Assembly: GCA_905479945.1 (NCBI GenBank) | Contig: CAJQOP010000041.1 | Span: 1 to 34,464, forward strand | Direction of reading: 5' to 3' | Origin: an uncultured Glaciecola sp. | GTDB lineage: Bacteria; Pseudomonadota; Gammaproteobacteria; Enterobacterales; Alteromonadaceae | Length of the DNA stretch: 34,464 nt | Shown: positions 8,215 through 17,682 of the stretch, one piece after another | Numbering within the stretch: position 1 is the stretch's first letter | Layout of the letters: each line of letters opens with the position of its first letter | Notes under the pieces: generated by a model | Told to the model about the DNA's origin: nothing | Database searches by the model: none | The model's input: only the letters and a program-made list of their open reading frames with translations | Translations under genes and position numbers: made by a program

Positions 8215-10146
8215 ATGCCACCAAAGCGTCAAATTATAAGAGACCATACCGCTGAATCTAATTTGGTTGCGCGCAGAACGTTTGTTTCCATAATACTGGT
8301 CAGTATTATGATGTTGGTGATTATATTCAACCTTTATCAACTGCAAGTTCGTCAATATGAAGACTATCAAACTCGCTCAAACGGTAACCGAATAAAAGTA
8401 CTACCTGTGGCTCCCAACCGCGGCCTTATATTCGATCGTAATGGTGAAATACTCGCAGAGAACAAGCCCGTATTCAGTTTGGAAATTACACCCGATGAAA
8501 CAGGTGATCTTGATTCTACTATTGAAAAACTCTCTGCGTTAATGTCGTTAAGCGAAAATGAAATCAGCGAATTTAGACGCGATATGAAGCGTCAAAGGCG
8601 CTTTAAACCCTTATCTATTCGGCAACAATTATCCCATGATGATGTCGCGCTATTTGCAGCTAAACAACATCAATTCCCTGGCGTAAGCATTGAAGCTCGT
8701 TTGTCTCGTTATTATCCGTTTAAAGACGCGCTTACGCACATGCTTGGTTACGTAGCACGAATAAATAAAAGAGACCTTGGCAAACTAGAGTCTAGTGAAC
8801 AACTTGCTAATTACGCAGCCACACATGACATAGGTAAACAAGGCGTCGAAAAATTTCATGAACAAATTTTGCATGGTCAAGTCGGGTATCAGCAAGTAGA
8901 GGTTAATAATCAAGGCCGTATTATTCGGATATTAAGTTTCGAACCACCCATTCCCGGCCAAGACATTGTATTGAATATCGATATTAATTTACAGAAAAAA
9001 GCGCAAGAAGTAATGGCTGGGCGCAGAGGTTCTGTCGTAATAACAGATCCTAATGATGGTGGCGTTTTAGCACTTTATAGTAGCCCAAGTTATGACCCAA
9101 ATTTATTTGTTCACGGTATCAGTCAGAAAGAATACAGCAAACTGCTAGCATCTAAAAATAGTCCTTTACTCAACCGAGCAACCCAAGGTCGTTATCCCCC
9201 AGCTTCAACAATCAAACCACATTTAGCCTTATTAGGACTTGAAGACGGTGTTATAGACGAAACCACAGAAATTATTGACCGCGGCACGTATCGTCTGAAG
9301 AACGTAAACCATGTGTGGCGTGACTGGAAAAAGTGGGGGCATGGTAAGGTCGATGTAACCAAATCAATTGAAGTCTCTTGTGATATTTTTTATTACGACC
9401 TAGCCTACAAATTGGGAATTGACCGCATTAGTGATGGAATGAAAGCCTTCGGATTTGGCGAGAAAACAGGCATAGATTTGCTTGAAGAGTCGGGCGCAAA
9501 CATGCCTAGTCGCGGCTGGAAGCGAGCGCGTTTCAATGAACCATGGTATATCGGAGATACTATTCCAGTTGGTATTGGTCAAAGCTATTGGAATGCAACA
9601 CCATTACAAATTGCACAATCTGTAAATTTTTTAATTAACAAAGGGCAAAAACATACGCCCCGCATTATCCAAGGGTACTTAGTGGAGGGTGCCATAGATA
9701 AAATACCAATAGAAATGCAAGAACCAATTCCCGTAGTTGACGAGCGCAATTGGGATCTAGTGCTTGATGCATTGTACGGTACTGTTAATAGAGATCATGG
9801 CACTGCTCACACCGCATTTAGGGGCACTGATTATATTTCAGCGGGTAAAACTGGCACTGCACAGCTTTTCTCTGTTGCCCAAGACGCGGAGTATGATGAA
9901 GAAAATGTATCCGCTAGATTAAAAGATAACGCGATGTACGTTGGTTATGCCCCTTTTTCAAACCCTGAGATTAGTTTAGCTGTAGTGATTGAGAATGCAG
10001 GTGGTGGAAGTTCGAATGCAGCGCCAGCGGCAAGAATAGTCCTGGACTATTATTTTAGTGAAATAAAACCTAGGGACATTGCTCAAGAGATCAAAATGCA
10101 AGAAAGCGCTATTGCCTCGTTGGCAGCGGAGACAGAAGGTGGTTGA
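8215..10146 (+). CDS. mrdA: Penicillin-binding protein 2 (elongasome transpeptidase)
   Basis: Inner-membrane class B PBP that cross-links peptidoglycan during cell elongation together with RodA. One N-terminal membrane anchor lies at about residues 21-41. The transpeptidase motifs are S331-T-I-K334, S388-C-D390 and K545-T-G547, almost the same positions as in E. coli PBP2. I chose ATG 8215 (SD-like AAGAG just upstream) over an in-frame TTG at 8149 inside rlmH, which would add 22 residues before the normal N-terminus. This gives 643 residues against 633 in E. coli. It overlaps the rodA start. Confidence 0.96.
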   Translation: MPPKRQIIRDHTAESNLVARRTFVSIILVSIMMLVIIFNLYQLQVRQYEDYQTRSNGNRIKVLPVAPNRGLIFDRNGEILAENKPVFSLEITPDETGDLDSTIEKLSALMSLSENEISEFRRDMKRQRRFKPLSIRQQLSHDDVALFAAKQHQFPGVSIEARLSRYYPFKDALTHMLGYVARINKRDLGKLESSEQLANYAATHDIGKQGVEKFHEQILHGQVGYQQVEVNNQGRIIRILSFEPPIPGQDIVLNIDINLQKKAQEVMAGRRGSVVITDPNDGGVLALYSSPSYDPNLFVHGISQKEYSKLLASKNSPLLNRATQGRYPPASTIKPHLALLGLEDGVIDETTEIIDRGTYRLKNVNHVWRDWKKWGHGKVDVTKSIEVSCDIFYYDLAYKLGIDRISDGMKAFGFGEKTGIDLLEESGANMPSRGWKRARFNEPWYIGDTIPVGIGQSYWNATPLQIAQSVNFLINKGQKHTPRIIQGYLVEGAIDKIPIEMQEPIPVVDERNWDLVLDALYGTVNRDHGTAHTAFRGTDYISAGKTGTAQLFSVAQDAEYDEENVSARLKDNAMYVGYAPFSNPEISLAVVIENAGGGSSNAAPAARIVLDYYFSEIKPRDIAQEIKMQESAIASLAAETEGG

Positions 10147-11254
10147 AGCTAAATTCACAACGGTTAAAACGACAATTTTAGAACGATTACACATTGACGC
10201 CTTTTTGTTATTTGCCTTGACCTGTTTAATGGGTATTGGACTGGTTACTATTTATAGCTCTGGTGGCCAAGATTGGGGACTGGTTAATCGACAGCTAACA
10301 CGCTTGGGAATTGCGTTAATCGTTATGTTTATTTTGGCGCAAATCCCGCCGATGGCCTATAGGCGCTTAGCCGTTTATTTCTATAGCTTCGGCTTGATTA
10401 TGCTAGTTGCTGTATTGCTAGTGGGCGTAGTAGGAAAAGGCGCTCAACGTTGGCTTGACTTAGGCGTAGTTCGCTTTCAGCCATCAGAAGTCATGAAGCT
10501 AGCGGTGCCGTTAATGGTTGCTTGGTATATCAGTAAGTTTAATTTACCGCCACGAGCGCGCAACATAGCGATTGGCTTTATTTTTGTATTTATTCCTACT
10601 ATTTTAATTGCGAAACAACCCGATCTGGGTACTAGTCTCTTAGTAGCTAGCTCCGGGGTTTTTGCACTTTTCCTGTCTGGAATGAAGTGGAAATTAATTG
10701 GTTTTATCACTGCTTTAGGTGGCGCATTTGCCCCTGTAATGTGGTTCTTTTTAATGCAGGGTTACCAAAAGCAACGTGTATTGACATTTTTAAACCCAGA
10801 GAGCGATCCATTAGGTGCGGGTTACCATATTATCCAGTCAAAGATTGCGATCGGTTCTGGCGGCGTCAGTGGCAAAGGTTGGCTACAGGGGACGCAGTCA
10901 CAACTTGAATTTTTACCTGAGCGACATACTGATTTCATCTTCGCCGTATTCAGTGAAGAGTTTGGTTTAATTGGGGTTGTCGGCCTACTCTTTATCTATA
11001 TGTGTATTATTATACGTGGCTTGATGATAGCGAATTATGCACAAGATGCGTTCAGTAAAATATTGGCCGGAAGCATAACACTGACTTTTTTCGTCTATGT
11101 ATTTGTAAACATGGGAATGGTCTCTGGTTTATTGCCCGTTGTAGGTGTTCCTCTGCCTTTAATAAGTTACGGTGGAACATCTATGGTAACCTTATTAGCA
11201 GGCTTTGGAATTTTGATGTCTATCAGCACACAGAGACGATTGCTGTCGAGGTAG
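10139..11254 (+). CDS. rodA: Peptidoglycan glycosyltransferase RodA (GTG start)
   Basis: SEDS-family polytopic membrane protein that polymerises lipid II into glycan strands in the elongasome, partner of PBP2. The hydrophobic profile gives about ten membrane helices. The periplasmic segment LEFLPERHTDFIFAVFSEE holds the conserved Asp, and the C-terminal signature is VPLPLISYGGTSM. The start is inferred as GTG 10139, with SD GGAGA (10128-10132) 6 nt upstream and an 8-nt overlap with mrdA. This gives 371 residues against 370 in E. coli. The frame is open back to a TTG at 10079, but that would add a basic extension unlike the family. Confidence 0.94.
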   Translation: MVEAKFTTVKTTILERLHIDAFLLFALTCLMGIGLVTIYSSGGQDWGLVNRQLTRLGIALIVMFILAQIPPMAYRRLAVYFYSFGLIMLVAVLLVGVVGKGAQRWLDLGVVRFQPSEVMKLAVPLMVAWYISKFNLPPRARNIAIGFIFVFIPTILIAKQPDLGTSLLVASSGVFALFLSGMKWKLIGFITALGGAFAPVMWFFLMQGYQKQRVLTFLNPESDPLGAGYHIIQSKIAIGSGGVSGKGWLQGTQSQLEFLPERHTDFIFAVFSEEFGLIGVVGLLFIYMCIIIRGLMIANYAQDAFSKILAGSITLTFFVYVFVNMGMVSGLLPVVGVPLPLISYGGTSMVTLLAGFGILMSISTQRRLLSR

Positions 11255-11317
11255 CATACTTTTTTAAAAGTGTATTAAATTATAAACAGCTAAAATAATA
11301 ATAAAAGTGGCAAGGCA

Positions 11318-12289
11318 ATGAATGCGTTAAACAAAGGTATAGTTTTTATCACAGCAGTTATGTGCTTGTCCGCTTGCGGAACCAGCCAAAGCAGTCGCTA
11401 CTCACAAAAACAAGACAGCGCGCCTGAATCTAATTATGGTGAACTGGATCTCTCCGACGCTATCCCTAGATTTGAACCATATGCACCAGCAAAAAGTCGC
11501 CCTTACACTGTGTTAGGCAAGTATTATACTCCTATGTTCAGCGGCAAAGGTTTTGAAGAATATGGCCAGGCATCGTGGTACGGTAAAAAATTCCATGGCC
11601 ATCTAACTTCAAACGGTGAAGTTTACGATATGTTCTCGATGACTGCTGCGCATAAAACATTACCCTTGCCCTCTTTTGTTAAAATAACCAATTTGGACAA
11701 CTCAAAAGTGGCTGTTTTGCGTGTAAACGATAGAGGTCCATTTCATCCCGGTAGAGTTATTGATTTGTCTTACGCTGCGGCTAAAAAGCTAGATGTGCTA
11801 GCCACCGGCGTTGCAAATGTGAAAGTAGAAGTTGTTCATATTGATGAACAAGGCATTATGACCGTTGGTGCGGGTCAAGCTATGCAACCGGATGTGCCAC
11901 CGTCACTTACGCCGCCCAAAAAATCGACACCAATGATTGCCAGTAATACTGCCCAAAGTACACTGCAGGACAGAATTGAATTAGCATCTGCTAAGCCACC
12001 TATTTCTGATTCATTAGCAAAAGCTGTTGGCGTTAGTAATGCAAATGTGCTGTCACAAGAGAAGATATTTGTGCAGGTTGCTGCCTCGTCTGATGAGGCA
12101 AAAGTACTAGAGTTATCTGAAGGCTTAGCCCGATTATATCAAGTACCTACTGATATTCCTTTTATTGATAATGTCTATAGGCTAAGACTTGGCCCATTAA
12201 AAAGTGAACAAAAGGCAGAAAAGTTAATCGAAGAGCTGAAACGTATCGGCTTTGAAAGTGCTTTCCCTCTATTAGTACCAGCCGACTAG
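11318..12289 (+). CDS. rlpA: Septal ring lytic transglycosylase / lipoprotein RlpA
   Basis: Outer-membrane lipoprotein that cuts glycan strands lacking stem peptides, usually at the septum. The lipobox LSAC puts the lipidated Cys at residue 20. A double-psi beta-barrel domain (about 85-165) contains ASWYGKKFHGHLTSNGE and VNDRGPFHPGRVIDLS, the segments that hold the active-site Asp and surrounding residues. A low-complexity Pro/Ser/Thr-rich linker leads to a C-terminal SPOR domain (about 248-320) that binds denuded peptidoglycan. SD AAGG precedes the ATG. It lies 63 nt after rodA. mltB, which sits here in Pseudomonas, is absent, so the order matches E. coli. Confidence 0.95.
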   Translation: MNALNKGIVFITAVMCLSACGTSQSSRYSQKQDSAPESNYGELDLSDAIPRFEPYAPAKSRPYTVLGKYYTPMFSGKGFEEYGQASWYGKKFHGHLTSNGEVYDMFSMTAAHKTLPLPSFVKITNLDNSKVAVLRVNDRGPFHPGRVIDLSYAAAKKLDVLATGVANVKVEVVHIDEQGIMTVGAGQAMQPDVPPSLTPPKKSTPMIASNTAQSTLQDRIELASAKPPISDSLAKAVGVSNANVLSQEKIFVQVAASSDEAKVLELSEGLARLYQVPTDIPFIDNVYRLRLGPLKSEQKAEKLIEELKRIGFESAFPLLVPAD

Positions 12290-12439
12290 CTAAGAAAATC
12301 ACAGTTATTATTGGTTTGTGTGTAAATAGGCATAACCTATATATAAAAAATACGCTTATTAACTAGTAGTTGATAGGCACAATGATATAAAATCCTTGTT
12401 TAATAAATCACGTGTGCGCTTGCTTTAAACGAGAGCATC

Positions 12440-12476
12440 ACAAGATAGGTAACCCAATAGGTAACTAGCATCTTGT
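12440..12476. promoter_or_regulatory. Nested direct and inverted repeats upstream of dacA
   Basis: In the 235-bp rlpA-dacA gap, ACAAGAT (12440-12446) and ATCTTGT (12470-12476) form a 7-bp inverted repeat. It encloses two exact direct repeats of ATAGGTAAC (12445-12453 and 12457-12465, 12-bp period). The layout resembles an operator, but the protein that might bind is unknown. It ends 48 nt before the dacA start. Confidence 0.35.
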
Positions 12477-12524
12477 ATGAAAATGCACACAGATAAAAAG
12501 AACCTAAAAAGAATGGTTGGATAA

Positions 12525-13679
12525 ATGCGCTTAAAAATTATTTCTACGTTACTACTTGCAGCATCTTGCTTTATCGCGAGCGCCGCTGTTGTTATTCCGC
12601 CGCCTCCTAACGTTTCAGCTGGCGGTTTTATGTTGGTTGATCATAACACTGGCCATATCATTGCAGAAAAGAACATCGATATGCGACTTGCTCCAGCGAG
12701 TTTAACCAAAATAATGACGATTTATGTGATCGGCAAAGAAATAAAAGCAGGCAACATAAGCTTAGACGACATGGTCACTATTTCTGAAAATGCTTGGGCC
12801 AAAAACTTTCCCGATTCGTCCAAAATGTTTATAGAAGTTGGCACACAAGTGTCTGTTCACGACTTATTGAAAGGCATTGTTGTGCAATCAGGAAACGATG
12901 CTTGCGTCGCGATGGCAGAGCATATAGCAGGCAGCGAAGAAGCTTTTGGCAGTATGATGAATGCGCATGCACAGAACTTAGGCATGACAGCGAGTAATTT
13001 TGTAAATAGTCATGGTTTGCATGATTCTGACCACTACACCTCACCTCATGATATGGCCACCTTATCTTCAGCTCTCATTACTGAATTACCCGAAGCTTAT
13101 GCGCTTTATAGCATTAAAGAGTTTACTTATAATGGTATTAAACAGTTTAATCGAAACAGTTTACTGTGGGATAAAAGCCTAAATGTAGACGGCATTAAAA
13201 CCGGTCATACATCTGACGCTGGCTATAGCTTAATAACCTCAGCAACTCAAGGTGATATGCGTTTAGTATCGGTTGTTATGGGCACAGACAGTGAGCGTTC
13301 AAGAAAAGTCGAAAACAAAAAGTTATTACGCTATGGTTTCCGCTTTTTTGAGTCAGTTACTCCTTATCAGGCGGGTGACAGCTTTGTAGCACACCGCATC
13401 TACATGGGTGATCGTGAAACCGTAGAACTTGGTTTGAATCAATCAACGCCAATCACAATTCCACGAGGACAAGCGAGCAAGCTAAAAGCACATTTTGAAC
13501 TGTCAGAAGGTTTAGAAGCACCTGTAGAGAAAGGCCAAGTTGTCGGTAAATTATTTTTACAGCTCGAAGGTGAGAACATTGCGACCTATCCACTAGTTAC
13601 CTTACATGAAGTGCAGGAAGGCGGCTTGATGGAAAAAGCGATGGATTGGATTTCATTGAAATTAGGACTTGAAGACTAA
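12525..13679 (+). CDS. dacA: D-alanyl-D-alanine carboxypeptidase (PBP5-type)
   Basis: Low-molecular-weight PBP that trims the terminal D-Ala from pentapeptides in the periplasm. A signal peptide ends at about ASA|A (20/21). Catalytic motifs are S59-L-T-K62, S122-G-N124 and K225-T-G227. A C-terminal beta-rich PBP5 domain is followed by an amphipathic end ([16 protein letters not shown]) suited to anchoring in the inner membrane. 384 residues versus about 400 in E. coli. The 235-bp upstream gap suggests its own promoter, with the repeat element noted at 12440-12476. ybeD starts 2 nt after its stop. Confidence 0.95.
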   Translation: MRLKIISTLLLAASCFIASAAVVIPPPPNVSAGGFMLVDHNTGHIIAEKNIDMRLAPASLTKIMTIYVIGKEIKAGNISLDDMVTISENAWAKNFPDSSKMFIEVGTQVSVHDLLKGIVVQSGNDACVAMAEHIAGSEEAFGSMMNAHAQNLGMTASNFVNSHGLHDSDHYTSPHDMATLSSALITELPEAYALYSIKEFTYNGIKQFNRNSLLWDKSLNVDGIKTGHTSDAGYSLITSATQGDMRLVSVVMGTDSERSRKVENKKLLRYGFRFFESVTPYQAGDSFVAHRIYMGDRETVELGLNQSTPITIPRGQASKLKAHFELSEGLEAPVEKGQVVGKLFLQLEGENIATYPLVTLHEVQEGGLMEKAMDWISLKLGLED

Positions 13680-13681
13680 AC

Positions 13682-13951
13682 ATGACAATGGATACAAAAT
13701 TTGATGAACTTTTAGAGTTCCCGTGCTACCAGACATTTAAAGTGATGGGCGTTGCTCATCCTAACTTGCCTGATGTCGTCGTTAACTGCTTGCAACTGCA
13801 TGCGCCCGGAGATTACTCCCCGACGATTAAACCAAGCAGCAAAGGCACCTATCATTCATTATCGCTTAGTGTAAAAGTGACCAGCAAACAGCATATGGAA
13901 ACTATTTACACTGAGATATCGAGCCTTGAACTAGTTAAAGTAGTGCTTTAG
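13682..13951 (+). CDS. ybeD: YbeD-like protein (DUF493)
   Basis: Small cytosolic protein of the DUF493 family with an ACT-like fold. The molecular role is not established. The core [30 protein letters not shown] and the ending VKVVL align closely with E. coli YbeD (87 residues; 89 here). ATG 13682 is two bases after dacA, and Met3 is an alternative start. It sits between dacA and lipB exactly as in E. coli, so the three are probably co-transcribed. Confidence 0.93.
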   Translation: MTMDTKFDELLEFPCYQTFKVMGVAHPNLPDVVVNCLQLHAPGDYSPTIKPSSKGTYHSLSLSVKVTSKQHMETIYTEISSLELVKVVL

Positions 13952-13956
13952 TAGCA

Positions 13957-14601
13957 ATGCAAGCAACAATCATTCGGCAACTGGGTAATCAAGCTTATCG
14001 CCCTATTTGGCAGCGCATGCAAGACTTCACAGACAATAGAGACAAACAAACAGCTGATGAAATATGGCTGGTCGAACACCCGCCTGTTTTTACTCAAGGA
14101 CAAGCTGGAAAAGCCGAACATGTCCTTACACCGGGCGAAATTCCTGTTGTTCAGGTCGATCGTGGGGGTCAAGTCACCTATCATGGTCCCGGCCAGCAAA
14201 TGCTGTATATATTAATTGACGTCAGGCGAAATAAACTCGGGGTGCGTCATTTAGTCAGCGGCTTAGAAAACTGTATAGTCGCACTAATGGCGCAGTTCGA
14301 TATAAAAGCTTATGCTAAGAAAGATGCTCCTGGAGTATACGTTGACGAGAGAAAACTATGTTCTGTGGGTTTACGAATTAGAAAAGGCTGTTCATTTCAT
14401 GGCTTAGCGTTAAACGTCAATATGGATTTAAGTCCATTCCAACGCATAAACCCTTGTGGTTATGCTGGCTTGGAAATGGTAGATTGTGCAAGTCTAGGTG
14501 GCCCTAAATCACTTAGCGTTGCCGGTCCCGCGATAGTTGATCATTTTTGCCAATTATTGGGTATTAAACTGAAAGAATATAGAGAAGGTTTTGATGAGTA
14601 A
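13957..14601 (+). CDS. lipB: Lipoyl(octanoyl) transferase
   Basis: Transfers octanoate from acyl carrier protein to lipoyl domains, the first step of endogenous lipoate synthesis. The family signature [12 protein letters not shown] is at about residues 69-80. The acyl-thioester Cys is C167 in INPCGYAG, and the catalytic Lys lies in the [14 protein letters not shown] block. 214 residues, the same as E. coli. It overlaps lipA by 8 bp. The E. coli ybeF regulator between lipB and lipA is absent here. Confidence 0.97.
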   Translation: MQATIIRQLGNQAYRPIWQRMQDFTDNRDKQTADEIWLVEHPPVFTQGQAGKAEHVLTPGEIPVVQVDRGGQVTYHGPGQQMLYILIDVRRNKLGVRHLVSGLENCIVALMAQFDIKAYAKKDAPGVYVDERKLCSVGLRIRKGCSFHGLALNVNMDLSPFQRINPCGYAGLEMVDCASLGGPKSLSVAGPAIVDHFCQLLGIKLKEYREGFDE

Positions 14602-15556
14602 TCTACGTCCACAAGCAGGTGTGAAACTTCGCGATGATGAAAAAGTAAAACATATCCCTATTACAATTGTGCCTACAGAAAAAGCACAAATGTTACGCAA
14701 GCCTTCATGGATAAAGATAAAACTTCCTCGTACAACAGATCGTATTGATCACATCAAAGCAACCTTACGCAAGAATAAATTGCATTCAGTTTGCGAAGAA
14801 GCAAGCTGCCCTAATTTAGCAGAGTGCTTCAATAAAGGTACGGCCACCTTTATGATTTTAGGCGATATTTGCACCCGTCGTTGCCCGTTCTGTGATGTTG
14901 CCCATGGTAAGCCTTTACCGCCGAGCGCTGAAGAGCCTATTAAACTAGCAAAAACCATTGCTGAGATGGGCTTGAATTACGTTGTAATTACCTCAGTAGA
15001 TAGAGATGATTTACGAGATGGTGGTGCTCAGCACTTTGTCGACTGTATCAATGCCATTCGTGAGCATAGCCCAGCGACAAAAATCGAAGTTCTGGTACCA
15101 GACTTCAGAGGCAGAATGGATCGCGCTTTAGAAATATTTGAAAATGGCGTACCTGATGTATTTAATCATAATTTAGAAACTATCCCTCGTCTTTATAGAG
15201 AATGTAGGCCAGGTGCAAATTATCAGTGGTCTTTAGACCTATTGCGTAAATTCAAAGAACAACACCCTACTATTCCTACAAAATCAGGCTTAATGATGGG
15301 CATGGGTGAAGAGTCCGAAGAGATGAAAAAAGTACTAGATGACCTGCGCACACATAATGTTGATATGCTAACTTTAGGTCAATACTTGCAACCAAGTAAG
15401 CATCACTTCCCAGTTAAACGTTATGTACCACCAATTGAATTTGATGCATTGGGTGATTACGCGAACTCAATTGGCTTTGCGCATGCTGCTTGCGGCCCTA
15501 TGGTGCGTTCAAGCTACCATGCTGACAAACAAGCTGAAGGCGTTGAAGTTAAATAG
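14594..15556 (+). CDS. lipA: Lipoyl synthase (radical SAM)
   Basis: Inserts two sulfurs into protein-bound octanoate using two 4Fe-4S clusters. The auxiliary cluster ligands are C67, C72 and C78 ([12 protein letters not shown]). The radical-SAM cluster is C93-x3-C97-x2-C100 (CTRRCPFC). The C-terminal RSSY serine ligand is at 305-308. These match E. coli positions within one residue. ATG 14594 was chosen over a TTG three bases earlier because SD AGAAGG (14583-14588) is 5 nt from the ATG. 320 residues. Overlap with lipB suggests coupled translation. Confidence 0.98.
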   Translation: MSNLRPQAGVKLRDDEKVKHIPITIVPTEKAQMLRKPSWIKIKLPRTTDRIDHIKATLRKNKLHSVCEEASCPNLAECFNKGTATFMILGDICTRRCPFCDVAHGKPLPPSAEEPIKLAKTIAEMGLNYVVITSVDRDDLRDGGAQHFVDCINAIREHSPATKIEVLVPDFRGRMDRALEIFENGVPDVFNHNLETIPRLYRECRPGANYQWSLDLLRKFKEQHPTIPTKSGLMMGMGEESEEMKKVLDDLRTHNVDMLTLGQYLQPSKHHFPVKRYVPPIEFDALGDYANSIGFAHAACGPMVRSSYHADKQAEGVEVK

Positions 15557-15618
15557 ACTACTAGGTTAATATAACAGCAACATACATATTCTTGCGATTC
15601 AACAACAAAGGAAATTCA

Positions 15619-15984
15619 ATGGAAGATTTCAAACCTTGGGGCATGGAGCTTAAAGTATATTTATTACTGATGCACTTGAGCCAATTTGCCGGCTACATCA
15701 TCCCATTTGCCGGGTTAGTCCTGCCAATCGTAATGTGGGCAACAAATAAAGAGCATAGCCGTGAAATTGATAACCACGGTAAAGTGATCCTAAACTGGTT
15801 GCTGAGTGCGATAATTTATTTCATTATTTGTACTATACTTACGATCGTGTTGATCGGCGTCTTCGGCTATATTGCTTTAGCAATTTGTGGTGTCGTTTTC
15901 GCAGTAATCGGCGCAATCAAAGCTAATGACGGCGTATTATGGCAGTACCCTCTAAGTATTAAATTCTTCAAAATTGAGGAATAG
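15619..15984 (+). CDS. DUF4870 / Tic20-like small membrane protein
   Basis: 121-residue integral membrane protein with three to four hydrophobic helices (about 12-42, 57-78, 79-102). The middle segment EIDNHGKVILNWLLS matches the conserved N-x-K-x-x-x-N-W pattern of DUF4870. Function is unknown in the family. ATG 15619 has a strong SD (AAAGGA) 6-7 nt upstream. A TTG at 15592 would add nine unneeded residues. It is convergent with the carboxyltransferase gene on the other strand, only 33 bp apart. Confidence 0.82.
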   Translation: MEDFKPWGMELKVYLLLMHLSQFAGYIIPFAGLVLPIVMWATNKEHSREIDNHGKVILNWLLSAIIYFIICTILTIVLIGVFGYIALAICGVVFAVIGAIKANDGVLWQYPLSIKFFKIEE

Positions 15985-15997
15985 GTTCAAGAATTTT

Positions 15998-16032
15998 AAA
16001 AAGCGGTATTGGCGGTGCTACCCCAATGCCGC
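15998..16032 (-). terminator. Rho-independent terminator enclosing a stop codon
   Basis: On the minus strand GCGGCATTGG (16032-16023) pairs with CCAATACCGC (16012-16003) with one G-U pair. A smaller GGT/ACC stem tops it, and five T follow (16002-15998). The TAG of the carboxyltransferase gene (16020-16018) lies in the apical loop, so the last codons of the gene form the 5' arm. On the plus strand no T-run follows, so it should stop only the minus-strand operon. Confidence 0.85.
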
Positions 16033-17550
16033 AATAAGCACATCTCTAGTTTCACAAGGTTCTATAACGGCATCAATCTCTAGCACACTGGCGACTTCCA
16101 AAGCCTTGCCTTTGTCGTATTGTTGAGCCAATAACTTATCGAACAGTGCTTGACGTTTTTTCGGATCAGTTTGACTTTCCAACTCTTTTTTAAAGCCAAG
16201 TTTGATAGCTCCCTCTAAGCCCATTGCGCCAAATTCGCCTTGCGGCCAAGACAACATATAAGTAGGACTAGAAGTACTCCCAGAAAGCATTGCTTGCGCA
16301 CCTAGGCCATAACACTTACGAATAACAAGCGCGATAAAATTTACTGACAAACTAGCCCCGGTAACAAATAGTTCACTTGTATAGCGAACTGCGCCCTCTT
16401 TTTCATGATCGGGACCGACCATAAAACCGGGAGTATCACAAAGTGAAACGATAGGGATATTAAACTGATTACACAAGCGCATAAATCGGTTTAACTTTTT
16501 TGCAGCATCAACATCAATGGCACCTCCAAGCACCTTGCAATTATTTGCTATTATGCCTATTGATTTGCCTTCTATTCGAGCAAAACCTTGAATGATTGCA
16601 GACCCATAAGCGCCTGCAATTTCGATAAAGGAGTCGACATCAATAATACCCAAGATAACTTTTTTAATGTCATAAACAAAGCGTCTATCAGACGGTAAAA
16701 TCGTATCTAGAGTACTTTTATCTGGTGCTTGCCAGCTATTGGCATTACCCTGGAAAAAGCTCAAGCATGAAGTGGCAAGTTTAATTGCGTGATCTTCAGT
16801 TTCGGCAACAATGTCGACAACTCCATTGCTCGCTTGAACTTCAATAGGCCCTATTTGTGCTGGCGTGAATTTACCCAATCCACCGCCTTCAATCATGGCT
16901 GGGCCAGCCATACCAATTGAAGAGGTTTTGGTTGCAATGGTTATATCCGCTGCACCAAACAACGCTGCGTTTCCCGCAAAACAATAGCCATTATTGACAG
17001 CAATGCGCGGCACTTTGCCTGTAAGCCCTGCCCAGCGCCCAAATGTTGTGCATTGTAAGCCCGAGTTAATAGTAGAGATATCAGTGTCACCCGGGCGACC
17101 TCCTCCACCTTCCGTAAGCATAATAATTGGCAATTTTTGCTTTGCCGCAATTTCCAATATACGGTCCAACTTTAAATGATGAAAGTAACCTTGAGTGCCC
17201 GCAAGAACTGAGTAATCATTAACGATCAATACAGTATTATGTGAGCTTAGTCTTGAATCTGAGGATAGATTGATATGCTTATTGTTGACCGGAGCGATGC
17301 CGGTAATAACGCCGTCTGCCGCAGTTTCAGTTTGTAATTCAGAATAGTCTCGGCGCTGACGTTGAGCTGCCACTGCCAATTGGCCATATTCGCGAAACAG
17401 TGCACCATCAATTAGTTTCTCGAGATTTTCGCGTGCAGTATTGTAGCCTTTGGCTTTTCTTTTAGACGCTTGTTCAGTCCTAACCTTATCGCCAGTCTTC
17501 TTTAATCTCAATTCTAATTCTTTTGTCCGTGGGTCTGCCTTATTCGCCAT
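16018..17550 (-). CDS. Acyl-CoA carboxylase carboxyltransferase subunit (propionyl/methylcrotonyl-CoA carboxylase beta type)
   Basis: Carboxyl_trans family (crotonase fold), which moves CO2 from carboxybiotin to an acyl-CoA. Two homologous halves are seen. The N-terminal half has TEGGGGRPGDT and GYCFAGNAALFGAADI. The C-terminal half has VSLCDTPGFMVG followed by the IRKCYGLGAQAMLSG oxyanion-hole region. ATG 17550 was chosen because SD AAGGAAG lies 7 nt upstream; the frame is open to 17673 but that extension is not family-like. 510 residues is normal. No biotin carboxylase or biotin carrier gene is nearby, so its partner and substrate cannot be assigned. Last gene of the yeaC-ansA unit. Confidence 0.88.
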   Translation of the reverse strand: MANKADPRTKELELRLKKTGDKVRTEQASKRKAKGYNTARENLEKLIDGALFREYGQLAVAAQRQRRDYSELQTETAADGVITGIAPVNNKHINLSSDSRLSSHNTVLIVNDYSVLAGTQGYFHHLKLDRILEIAAKQKLPIIMLTEGGGGRPGDTDISTINSGLQCTTFGRWAGLTGKVPRIAVNNGYCFAGNAALFGAADITIATKTSSIGMAGPAMIEGGGLGKFTPAQIGPIEVQASNGVVDIVAETEDHAIKLATSCLSFFQGNANSWQAPDKSTLDTILPSDRRFVYDIKKVILGIIDVDSFIEIAGAYGSAIIQGFARIEGKSIGIIANNCKVLGGAIDVDAAKKLNRFMRLCNQFNIPIVSLCDTPGFMVGPDHEKEGAVRYTSELFVTGASLSVNFIALVIRKCYGLGAQAMLSGSTSSPTYMLSWPQGEFGAMGLEGAIKLGFKKELESQTDPKKRQALFDKLLAQQYDKGKALEVASVLEIDAVIEPCETRDVLIAALG

Positions 17551-17682
17551 TAAAATACTTCCTTGGTCATTCAACTTTCGTAGCTTGAATTTATCTATAG
17601 AATAACAGAACTGCGCGCTTCGCTTAACAAGTTCTATAAGCCAAAGCTTAACGAGCAATAACTCATGATCCAATACTCAGAG

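Noticed and set aside
10079..10138. 20-residue basic N-terminal extension of RodA from a TTG
   Set aside because: It lies fully inside mrdA, while GTG 10139 has a good SD and gives the E. coli length.
11257..11277. A/T-only palindrome ACTTTTTTAAAAGT after rodA as terminator
   Set aside because: The stem has almost no G or C, and rlpA follows closely on the same strand. Most likely chance in AT-rich spacer.
17551..17673. 41-residue upstream extension of the carboxyltransferase
   Set aside because: There is a strong SD in front of the internal ATG at 17550, and the extension has no similarity to the family.
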